Assembly: GCA_002254285.1 (NCBI GenBank) | Contig: NIUZ01000006.1 | Coordinates: forward strand, 1-33,292 | Direction of reading: 5' to 3' | DNA: 33,292 nt | From: Bacteroidetes bacterium 4572_112 | GTDB taxonomy: Bacteria > Bacteroidota > Bacteroidia > Bacteroidales > UBA1556 | Part shown: one piece after another, positions 1 through 8,878 of the stretch | Layout of the letters: each line of letters opens with the position of its first letter | How positions within the stretch are numbered: the stretch's first letter is position 1 | The notes under the pieces: generated by a model | Database searches by the model: none | What the model was told of the DNA's origin: nothing | The model's input: the letters and a program-made list of their open reading frames with translations, nothing else | Position numbers and translations under genes: made by a program

Positions 1-89
1 CAAAAATTATTTGCATAGCCGTAGCTATGGAAATAATTTTTAACGCAGTAATAGGGAAATATAAACGATTTATATGGCGTGTTTTGGTA

Positions 90-434
90 TTAATTTGGTA
101 TTACAGCTTTAATGGAGTAAATAAGCAGTAGACTTACTGATATGGCTATAAATACTACTCCAATAATTAATAAAGATTTTTGCAACACAAAAGACTCTAT
201 TAAACTTGTTGTTATACCCGAAAGCAGAAAGAATAATATTCCTAAATATTGAAATGCTATGGATATACTTAATGTTTTCAGCTGAGTAAGTTTTGCGCTT
301 ATAATATCATTATCTGCTTTATAAACATTAATAAGCTCTGTTATTTCCCTATTAAGCTCAAGCATAATATTTGATGTTGAGGTTATAATCAGCCCAATAC
401 CTGGGATAATTGTAATTGGTATATACCATTCCAT
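90..434 (-). CDS. small membrane protein, DUF2721-like
   Basis: 114-aa ORF with several hydrophobic helices (ISIAFQYLGILFFLLSGI; LLIIGVVFIAISVSLLLIYSI); family assignment is tentative. Confidence 0.6.
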   Translation of the reverse strand: MEWYIPITIIPGIGLIITSTSNIMLELNREITELINVYKADNDIISAKLTQLKTLSISIAFQYLGILFFLLSGITTSLIESFVLQKSLLIIGVVFIAISVSLLLIYSIKAVIPN

Positions 435-1520
435 TTTTTTTGTGTTTTAAGGGATTTATTTTGGGACACCAGTTTCGAAAGGATTATTAGCATCATTGCT
501 CCCGGAATCCTACCTTTTTTCTCAATATAATTATAACCACTTACTTCACCAATATACTCGGGCCAGCTGCGCACACATACTATATCTGCAGTTTCAGATT
601 TTATCATTTCTTTAGCTTGGTCTATGTCAACAATAATCTCTGGACGACCAGGGATTTGAACTCCAAAATCACTTAGGGGCTTCTTTTCTACATCGTCAAT
701 ACTTATCTAGTAATCAGCATCTTTCCGCGCTTGGAAACCACCATTTAATATCCTAACATCCTTAACACCTGCATAAAGCATAATCATTGCATTGCGAATT
801 GCTCCAATATGCCCAGCAGCACTTCCTGGGAAAATCGTCATCATTATTTGGTGTCATAAATTTGCCATAAAGCACCACAGTTGTATCAGCAGTAATACCA
901 TGTTTTTAAAGAGCCAATTTGAGCTCTTCAGGCGAGCGTCTATTCCATGTTTCTGGAGCTTAAAGAGCTAGAGTGTCCATATCTATTGCCCTAGGAATAT
1001 GCCCCGAAAGGTAGGTTTCTCTATTTCGATAATGAGAGTGGCAAATAACATATTTGTCGTTATTGTATTCTGCAGGGCTACCTCCAGAAATAAGTTCTTT
1101 TACCCAATGTGCTGATACCAAATTCTTATATCTTGCCAAATTTTCCATTGGCAAATCTTTGTTAGTGGCTCATTCTTCAATAAAGTATTTATAGATAGAA
1201 ACATTTGAATAACCAGCTTTTATAAAGTAATTTGCTAGTTTTAGACTCTCATTTTCAGAATAAGAATATATTACGATATTGTGCTTTGGTAGAATTTGTT
1301 TTGAACGGACAACCTCAATCCAATCCATATAGTTTGTCCATTTTAGAGGAAGGGTTTTTGCGCCTTTAATATGGCCACCTCTTTGTTCGTTGGCGCATTT
1401 CCAACCATTATATGAGTCACTATTTCGTGCATCAATAATAATAGGATTATTATCTTTTATGGCGTTCAATACTTCATCTGTTGATATTTCTTTTATGTTT
1501 GTCATATTGATAATCACCAA
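389..1520 (-). pseudogene. degraded multi-domain rhodanese (sulfurtransferase)
   Basis: Minus-strand ORFs 1170-1520 and 960-1154 lie in the same frame, separated by one TGA (1170-1172). The same frame continues through TAA (960-962) and TAA (906-908). A frameshift near 833 leads into HIGAIRNAMIMLYAGVKDVRILNGGFQARKDADY, then TAG (707-709), then ISIDDVEKKPLSDFGVQIPGRPEI...IVCVRSWPEYIGEVSGYNYIEKKGRIPGA. Rhodanese-like residues persist in all segments. Confidence 0.85.
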
Positions 1521-1860
1521 TTAATTTTCTTGTAAAATTAATTGGTGATTATATACTTTAGTCGTTTAAGGAAGGGAATCCTTACAGATTTTGATAAAAT
1601 AACTCCATAAAGATAGTGCTAATATGCAACCAAAAGGTAGTATTTCTTATCTTAATACAGTATTACATAGTTTTTTAAGATAAATTTGAACAATTACGAA
1701 AGTTTTTGTGAAAAATAGAGTCATAATATAATATTGTTATTAGAATAAACACTTTCCAAAGGGTAGGTTCTGTCACTTATTTAATAGCGATTATATATAA
1801 AAGTATTTTACTACTTTTATGCAATCACTAATACATACATTAATACATAAAATTATTAGC

Positions 1861-2112
1861 ATGCAAATCAACAAAAACATAGCCATTAGCGATAGTGGTT
1901 TTCTTTTCAATCCTGCCACAGGCGAATCGTACAGCCTAAATACTACAGGCACAGAGTTGCTAAATCTTATTAAAGAGGGAAAGACTCTTGATGAGATTAC
2001 TTCAATATTTATTGAAAAATATGATACCGATAAGATTACTGTAGAAAAAGATTATCAGGATTTTACGGAAGTGATAATGCAGTATAATTTATCTGAATCA
2101 GACGCAAAATAA
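1861..2112 (+). CDS. PqqD-like (RRE-type) small protein
   Basis: MQINKNIAISDSGFLFNPATGESYSLNTTGTELLNLIKEGKTLDEITSIFIEKYD...VEKDYQDFTEVIMQY matches the PqqD pattern (GxxYxLNxTGxxLLxLIxEGKTxxEI...D). The ORF opens at 1819, but ATG 1861 fits the family start better. Confidence 0.8.
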   Translation: MQINKNIAISDSGFLFNPATGESYSLNTTGTELLNLIKEGKTLDEITSIFIEKYDTDKITVEKDYQDFTEVIMQYNLSESDAK

Positions 2113-2114
2113 TT

Positions 2115-3158
2115 ATGGATAAAACATATACTATAGCCCTTAGTGGGTTAAATGCAATTGATAATCCTGGTCCTGGTGTTGCTGTGGCTCGTGGTTTGAA
2201 AGAGGCAAAGAGTTTTAAAGCAAGACTTATTGGCTTGAGTTATGAAAGTCTTGAACCGGGTGTTTATATGCGCGATTTATTCGACAAAATATATCAAATT
2301 CCTTACCCAGCAGCGGGAACAGAGGTTCTAAAAGCTCGTATTAATTATATTAATGAAAAAGAGAATTTAGATATTATTATCCCAAATTTTGATGCCGAGC
2401 TACATTCATTTATGAAGCTAGAAAAGGAATTAAAATCCATGGGAATTAATACATTTCTTCCTACTTTCGACCAGTTTGAGGAGCGTCATAAAGTAAATCT
2501 TCCAGAATTTGGTAAGAAATACGATATTTTAGTTCCTGGCTCAAAAGCAATTTACGATGCCTCAGAATTATATCATCTTGGTGATGATTTTGTGTTTCCA
2601 TATCTTATAAAAGGCAAATTTTACGATGCTCATATTGCATATAATGTGGAGCAGGCAAATAATTTTTTCAATAAGGTGAATGCTAAATGGGGTATGCCTA
2701 TAGTTGTTCAGAAATTTGTAAAAGGCGATGAATATAATGTTACTGGCCTTGGTGATGGGCATGGAAATACTATTGCAGCTGTAGCAATGCGCAAGCAGTA
2801 TATTACTGATAAGGGTAAGGCTTGGGGTGGAATTTCCATTGATAATAAGGAGATGATAAAGCTTACAAAACACTTTATTAGCCAAACAAAATGGCGAGGA
2901 GGTTTTGAGCTAGAGCTTATTAAATCTGCTGATGGCAAATTTCATCTTCTGGAAATAAACCCTCGTATGCCTGCATGGATATACCTTGCTGTAGGCGTAG
3001 GACAGAATATTCCCGAAGCATTGGCAAATCTTGCTATGGGTAATGAGGTTGAGCCTTTTACGAAATATGATATCGGCAAAATGTTTATAAGATATGCTTA
3101 CGATATGATAGTAAATCTTGAGGATTTTGAAAAAATAAGCTCAGAAGGCGAGCTGTAA
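2115..3158 (+). CDS. ATP-grasp domain protein (carboxylate-amine ligase type)
   Basis: 347 aa; VVQKFVKGDEYNVTGLGDGHGN and FELELIKSADGKFHLLEINPRMPAW are characteristic ATP-grasp motifs; starts 2 nt after the PqqD-like stop. Confidence 0.85.
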   Translation: MDKTYTIALSGLNAIDNPGPGVAVARGLKEAKSFKARLIGLSYESLEPGVYMRDLFDKIYQIPYPAAGTEVLKARINYINEKENLDIIIPNFDAELHSFMKLEKELKSMGINTFLPTFDQFEERHKVNLPEFGKKYDILVPGSKAIYDASELYHLGDDFVFPYLIKGKFYDAHIAYNVEQANNFFNKVNAKWGMPIVVQKFVKGDEYNVTGLGDGHGNTIAAVAMRKQYITDKGKAWGGISIDNKEMIKLTKHFISQTKWRGGFELELIKSADGKFHLLEINPRMPAWIYLAVGVGQNIPEALANLAMGNEVEPFTKYDIGKMFIRYAYDMIVNLEDFEKISSEGEL

Positions 3159-3164
3159 TTAAAA

Positions 3165-4547
3165 GTGAACAATACAAAACTGAATATAATGACAAAAATA
3201 AAATACGAAAGACCAATAATTAAGAAATTAGAGAATTCAATGCCTAATAAATTTGGTACGCGTACCGAATTTCAGCCAATGACTCATATTGATGGAGCTT
3301 CGGTTAAGGAGATGATTGCTAATCATGGTTCTCCATTATTTGTAATTTCTGAAGCTACCATTCGTAAGACATATCGTACTGCTAAGCGAGCCTTTACTAC
3401 TCGCTATCCTAAGGTGCAATTTGCTTGGAGTTATAAAACTAATTACCTAAACGCGGTATGTAACACATTCCATCAAGAGGGATCGTGGGCAGAGGTGGTT
3501 TCTGGTTTTGAGTACGAAAAAGCCATGAGAAACGGTGTTGATGGACGACATATAATTTTTAATGGTCCTGACAAAACCGAGGCAGACTTACTTAAAGCAA
3601 TAGAAAATAAATCATTAATTCATATCGATCATTTGGATGAGTATTATATGATTACAAAAATTGCTGAGGAAACAAAACTTCGCCCTCAGGTGGCAATTCG
3701 TGTGAATATGGATACAGGAATTTATCCTATGTGGGATCGTTTTGGATTTAATTATGAGAATGGCCAAGCTTGGGATGTTCTTAATAAAATAATGATGGGC
3801 AAAAAGATGGATCTTATAGGTTTACATTCTCATATTGGTACATATATGATGAAAGCTGAACCCTATGGTATAGCGGCTTCAAAGCTTGCAGACCTTGCTG
3901 TTGGCCTACGTCAGAAATACGATCATTATGTAAAATATATTGACCTTGGTGGTGGATTTGCTTCCAAAAACACTCTTAAAGGAGCGTTCCTTCCTGCCGA
4001 AGATACTAACCCTACTTTTGATGATTATGCTGAGGCAATTACTTCTGCATTATTGAATAGTAATATTAATCCTGAGCATTTACCGACTTTGATTTTAGAA
4101 ACTGGCCGTGCACTAATTGATGATGCGGGCTCTCTTTTGGGAACCGTAATTACAAATAAGCGCAATAGCGTGGGTGCAAGAAATACTGTTTTAGATATTG
4201 GTGTGAATATATTATTTACCAGCTTCTGGTACGATCATAAAATTACTCCTGCACAAGAATTTTCGCATCATGTGGAGGACACAAAAATATATGGTCCTCT
4301 ATGTATGAATATTGATGTTATTCGTGAAAATGTGAGCTTACCTCCTTTAAATGCTGGCGATAATATTGTAATGCATCGTGTTGGAGCTTATAATATGACT
4401 CAGTGGATGCAGTTTATTACTCTTCGCCCTGCTGTGGTTATGATTAGTGAAACTGGTGATGTGAATGTTATTCGTGATAGTGAGAAAATAGAGAATATTA
4501 CCGATTACGAAAGTGTTCCTAAACATCTTAAGAGTTTTGAGTTATAA
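3165..4547 (+). CDS. PLP-dependent decarboxylase of the Orn/Lys/DAP (LysA-like) family with an N-terminal extension
   Basis: NHGSPLFVISEATIRKTYRTAKRAF...VQFAWSYKTNYLNAV (PLP lysine region), GLHSHIGTYM, DLGGGF, LILETGRALIDDAG. Start is GTG 3165 or ATG 3189. Specificity unknown. Confidence 0.85.
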   Translation: MNNTKLNIMTKIKYERPIIKKLENSMPNKFGTRTEFQPMTHIDGASVKEMIANHGSPLFVISEATIRKTYRTAKRAFTTRYPKVQFAWSYKTNYLNAVCNTFHQEGSWAEVVSGFEYEKAMRNGVDGRHIIFNGPDKTEADLLKAIENKSLIHIDHLDEYYMITKIAEETKLRPQVAIRVNMDTGIYPMWDRFGFNYENGQAWDVLNKIMMGKKMDLIGLHSHIGTYMMKAEPYGIAASKLADLAVGLRQKYDHYVKYIDLGGGFASKNTLKGAFLPAEDTNPTFDDYAEAITSALLNSNINPEHLPTLILETGRALIDDAGSLLGTVITNKRNSVGARNTVLDIGVNILFTSFWYDHKITPAQEFSHHVEDTKIYGPLCMNIDVIRENVSLPPLNAGDNIVMHRVGAYNMTQWMQFITLRPAVVMISETGDVNVIRDSEKIENITDYESVPKHLKSFEL

Positions 4548-4572
4548 GGTTTCCTTAAAAAACTTATTTATT

Positions 4573-4613
4573 AAATCCACAATTTGATTTTATTCATATT
4601 GTGGATTTTTTTT
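4573..4613 (+). terminator. Rho-independent terminator of the PqqD/ATP-grasp/decarboxylase operon
   Basis: AAATCCACAAT ... ATTGTGGATTT inverted repeat followed by a T-run. Confidence 0.8.
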
Positions 4614-4766
4614 GTCTAAAAATGTGGTATTATACCAATTTGGTATCAAAATACGCTATAAATAAATTGGAATATATTTTCCTATTAGAAGGCAAAAAAG
4701 AACTTTGCTTTTTTTAGTATTTTTTTTCTTCAACTTTTTTGGCGCAAAAAAGTAGCAAAAAAACAC

Positions 4767-4923
4767 CCGCTGTGGAAAAATTTACTAAAAACAGAGGTGC
4801 AAAATCTAAAACATATAACTCCTCCTTATAGGCATTCTGCGAATGCCTAACGTTCGTCAAACAGGATATGTTTTTTAACGATTTTGCACTTCAGTTTTCT
4901 TAACGTAATTTTTCCAATGCGGA
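4767..4923. repeat. long imperfect inverted repeat (MITE/REP-like element)
   Basis: Left arm CCCGCTGTGGAAAAATTTACTAAAAACAGAGGTGCAAAATCTAAAACATATAACTCCT pairs with the right arm, whose reverse complement is CCGCATTGGAAAAATTACGTTAAGAAAACTGAAGTGCAAAATCGTTAAAAAACATATCCTGT. The loop contains the perfect IR TAGGCATTC-TGC-GAATGCCTA (4829-4849). Confidence 0.7.
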
Positions 4924-5363
4924 AGCCAGATTCTAAACGAATCTGTTTTGCCATCGCAGTTTTTAGCTCGTTCTTATTTTTGTAGTGAGTTTGTGGTGGT
5001 TTTTCTTTATTTGCATAAAGTGATACCCTCCATCTGTTGTTGTGCCTTTCAATAGTTAGCGGAACGCAAAGCAATAAGGTAGTGGAGCGTAATAAGATAT
5101 GGTGAATAGCTATGATACTTCTATTACTTAATGTTTGAATTGTTATGTTTATGAATAGTCTGTTTACCTAAAATGTGGTATTAGTACGCGAAGGCTTCGC
5201 TTCAAGAGAAGGCTTCGCTTATGGTTTGGAAAGAACTTTGTGGGGTTTTATCATTCTTCTTTTTTTGGCTATTCTGGCACTTCATATATGCTTTACGAAA
5301 GATATCAAAATAGTTATTTAATTTTCTACATTTGCCCTTTAATATGGTTAATAAATTTATTCT

Positions 5364-7522
5364 ATGGAAAGCATATATTTAATTTTAATAGTAATACTAT
5401 TTGCTCTTGCAATTTCTGATATAGTAGTTGGGGTTAGTAATGATGCTGTGAATTTTCTTAACTCAGCAATTGGCTCAAAAGTAGCTCCTTTCAAAGTCAT
5501 TATGGCAATAGCTGCCGTAGGTATTTTTGTTGGCGCAACTTATTCCACAGGAATGATGGAAGTAGCAAGGAAAGGTATTTTTCATCCTGAATTATTTAAT
5601 TTTCAGGAGATTATGTTTCTGTTCTTGGCAGTAATGATTACGAATATAATATTGTTAGATGTTTTTAATTCTTTCGGGATGCCAACATCAACTACTGTAT
5701 CAATAGTATTTGGATTATTAGGTTCTGCTGTTGCAATTGCTTGGTATAGAATTCATACTGATGCCAGTGCAAATCCAGAATTAATGAATTATATTAATTC
5801 GGCTAAGGCATTGCAAATTATTTCAGGGATATTGCTTTCGGTTATAGTTGCATTTTCTGTGGGTGCAATAGTCCAATGGTTTTCGCGACTTCTATTTTCT
5901 TTTAACTACGCCAAAAGGTTTAAGTATTTTGGCTCAATATGGGGAGGAATAGCTATTACTTCTATTACCTATTTTATACTAATAAAAGGATTAAAAGGCT
6001 CTCCTTATGCCTCACATATAATGGAAGATGGTACTCAGTTAATGGATTGGGCACAGTCGCATAGCTTGCAAATTATAGGAGTAAGTTTAATAATTTGGAC
6101 TATTATATTGCAAATAATGCAATGGTTAAAACTAAGCATCCTTAAATTTATTGTTCTTATAGGAACATTTGCTTTAGCGTTAGCTTTTGCAGGTAACGAT
6201 CTTGTTAACTTTATTGGCGTACCACTGGCTGGCTATAATGCTTACGAATATTGGATACATTCTGGAACAGCGGCAGATCAATTTATGAAGCTGTTGTTAA
6301 AACATCACTTGACTTAAGCCGTCAGGATGAAGGAGATGAGAGATTTGGGTCTTCTATTATGGCAAGAAATATTGTTAGAGGTTCTAGAAAAACAGCCATG
6401 GCTATTGATAATATCATGCCCTCTGGAATGAAATTAGCAATCAATAGGCAATTTGATTTACAGGAATACAAAAAGAGTATTTCTAATGATGCAAATCCTC
6501 CTGCATTTGATATGATAAGAGCTTCGGTAAACCTTGTTGTAGCAAGTATTCTTATTGCAATAGGAACTTCATTAAAGCTTCCTCTTTCCACAACTTACGT
6601 TACCTTTATGGTTGCCATGGGAACTTCTTTATCTGATAAAGCTTGGAATAGAGAGAGTGCTGTTTTTAGAATTACGGGTGTTATTTCCGTAATCGGTGGA
6701 TGGTTCTTTACTGCATTTTCAGCCTTTTTAAGTGCTTTTATTGTTGCTGTATTATTTAGCTATGGTTCATTTTATGTAGTTTTTATAATGACAGCCATTG
6801 CAGCATACTCTTTAATTAAAACGAACTTCTTTAATAAGAAGCTTGATGAAAGCTCTGAAGAAGAATGCATTGAAGATATTGCTGACGACAATGTTTTAAT
6901 TAAAAGCACTAGCAATGTTGTAAAAACATTATCAAATATTAATAATATTTACGACAACATTATCAAAGGTTTAGAGAATGAAGACAGAGCTTTGCTGAAA
7001 AGTGTTAAAGCAGAAGTTAAAGAGATGAATAAGCGCTCTAAATACCTTAAAGATACTGTTTATAAAACCATTAAAAAGCTTAATAAAGACTCTATTTCTA
7101 CAAGTCATTTCTATGTGCAAGTTCTTGATTACCTAAGAGAATCAACTCATTGCATGGAATATATGGCTAAACCAAGTTTTGCTCATGTTGATAACGATTT
7201 TTCAAGATTACACGATGTTCAATTTAAAGAGTTAAAATTAATTTCTAAGAAATTACGTGACTTTTACCAATTAATATTTGAAGTAATAGAGACTAAGGAT
7301 TATGCCAAAGTGCAAGATGTTATTACTATTCGTGAAAAGCTCATTAAAGAGATTGAATCTTATAGAAAGAAGCAAATAAAGCGTCTTAAACATGGTAAAG
7401 TGGGTAGTAAAAATAGTATGCTGTATTTAGGTTTATTGCACGAAACAAAGAATCTGCTATTGCATAGCGTTAATCTTATTAAAGCCCAAAGAGACTTTGA
7501 CGATTATAAAATAGAGGAATAG
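5364..7522 (+). pseudogene. inorganic phosphate transporter (PiT family) with C-terminal PhoU-like region, split by a deletion/frameshift
   Basis: ORF 5364-6317 is the N-terminal PiT half (SNDAVNFLNSAIGSKVAPF, FAGNDLVNFIGVPLAGYNAY). ORF 6251-7522 (TTG opening) resumes at VKTSLDLSRQDEGDERFGSS...LGTSLKLPLSTTYVTFMVAMGTSL plus a helical C-terminus. The expected intervening TM segment is absent. Confidence 0.75.
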
Positions 7523-7660
7523 AACCATATTGTAATTATTAAAGTGCTAAATTATTAAATGCTGAATTACTATTACGTAATATATAAATCGGCATAACAC
7601 AGCTCATTAAATAATTACACCATTAAAGCATTGTATAATTCCCCTTAGTATTCCCCATAT

Positions 7661-7702
7661 TAAACATTTTGTTTTAAACATTTTGTTTTAAACATTTTGT
7701 TT
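7661..7702. repeat. three perfect tandem copies of 14-bp TAAACATTTTGTTT upstream of the ATPase gene
   Basis: Copies at 7661-7674, 7675-7688 and 7689-7702; each contains the dyad AAACA-TTT-TGTTT. Confidence 0.95.
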
Positions 7703-7726
7703 AATAAGAAAAATGCACTATCTTTG
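7696..7726 (+). promoter_or_regulatory. Bacteroidota-type promoter (TTTG-N19-TATCTTTG)
   Basis: -33-like TTTG (7696-7699) lies inside the last repeat copy; -7-like TATCTTTG at 7719-7726; 19-bp spacer; ATG at 7752. Confidence 0.65.
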
Positions 7727-7751
7727 AGTTTCATAATAAAAACGTAGAGAT

Positions 7752-8873
7752 ATGAACCCATTTCAACTAACAGGATATCACGGGCCAGAGCTGTTTTGTG
7801 ATAGAGAGGAAGAAACTGAAAAGTTATATAATGCTATTGATAATGAGCGTAATGTAACACTTACTTCTATTCGCAAAATGGGTAAGTCTGGACTTATAAA
7901 ACACGTACTTCATAAGCTAAAAGCTAATAAAAAAGCATACTCTGTTTACTATCTAGATATATACCATACGGAGAATCTAAGCAATTTTTTGGAGGTTTTT
8001 GGTAAAGAATTGATGAATAATCACAGTAATTTCCCTCAAAAAGTACGTAATTTATTCGAAAATTTCATCAAATCACTCAATCCAACCATATCTTTTGACC
8101 CATTAAGTGGCAAACAAAACCTTAGTTTCAATTTTAATTCTAATGTGAATAAGGAGCAATCCATAATCGGAATATTTGATATACTATCGAAAATATCGGC
8201 TACGAAAAAGGTTGTAATAGCCATTGACGAATTCCAACAAATAGCCAAATATCCTGAGAAAAATGTTGAGGCATTATTGCGAGGAGTTATTCAGAGTTTG
8301 AAAAATATAAACTTTATTTTCTCAGGCAGCGACACTTCTATGATGACCGAGATATTTAATGACAGCAAGCGACCATTTTATCAATCTACTCAGTTGATGC
8401 ACCTAAGTCATATTCCTTACGATAAGTATAGCGAGTTTATAAATCACCATTTTGAGTCGAATAAACGACATATAGAGCAGCAGGCAGTGGATTTTATTCT
8501 CAATGAAACCCGAATCCATACTTATTATGTTCAGTTTCTTTGTAATAGAGCTTTCGCTAGCAAAAAGAAGAAAATAAACCTGAATGATATAAAACTTCTT
8601 TATTCGGAAATACTGCAAGAAAACGAAGCCTATTATAGCACTTATAAGGATATGCTTAGCACCCAACAATGGAAACTACTAATTGCTTTGGCCAATGAGG
8701 GTGGCTTTGCCAGCGTTACCTCTGGTGATTTTATCCGCAATTATAACCTAAGCAACGCAAGCACCATCCGCCGTAGCGTAAAGTCATTATTACAAAAACA
8801 AATGATATTCAAAAAAGATAACAGCTATTATGTCTACGATGTATTCTTTGCACGTTGGCTAACTAGATTATAA
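7752..8873 (+). CDS. archaeal-type AAA ATPase (PF01637-like) with C-terminal winged-helix-like region
   Basis: FCDREEETEKL, Walker-A-like SIRKMGKSGLI, Walker B KKVVIAIDEFQQI, sensor-like FIFSGSD, C-terminal ASTIRRSVKSLLQKQMIFKKDNSYYVYDVFFARWL. Confidence 0.85.
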   Translation: MNPFQLTGYHGPELFCDREEETEKLYNAIDNERNVTLTSIRKMGKSGLIKHVLHKLKANKKAYSVYYLDIYHTENLSNFLEVFGKELMNNHSNFPQKVRNLFENFIKSLNPTISFDPLSGKQNLSFNFNSNVNKEQSIIGIFDILSKISATKKVVIAIDEFQQIAKYPEKNVEALLRGVIQSLKNINFIFSGSDTSMMTEIFNDSKRPFYQSTQLMHLSHIPYDKYSEFINHHFESNKRHIEQQAVDFILNETRIHTYYVQFLCNRAFASKKKKINLNDIKLLYSEILQENEAYYSTYKDMLSTQQWKLLIALANEGGFASVTSGDFIRNYNLSNASTIRRSVKSLLQKQMIFKKDNSYYVYDVFFARWLTRL

Positions 8874-8878
8874 AAAAT

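Noticed and set aside
1623-1682. 19-codon ORF (MQPKGSISYLNTVLHSFLR) upstream of the PqqD-like gene as a RiPP precursor
   Set aside because: No clear ribosome-binding site, leader motif or core-like composition; a TAAATTTG box at 1681-1688 suggests transcription may start downstream of it.
2568-2885. Antisense ORFs inside the ATP-grasp gene (2568-2885, 2708-2938)
   Set aside because: Opposite a well-supported coding sequence; no recognisable family.
4847-5074. 75-aa minus-strand ORF
   Set aside because: Overlaps the right arm of the long inverted repeat; no recognisable domain, so it was not listed as a CDS.
6322-6591. Minus-strand ORF in the PiT gene
   Set aside because: Overlaps the coding frame with PiT signature residues on the plus strand.
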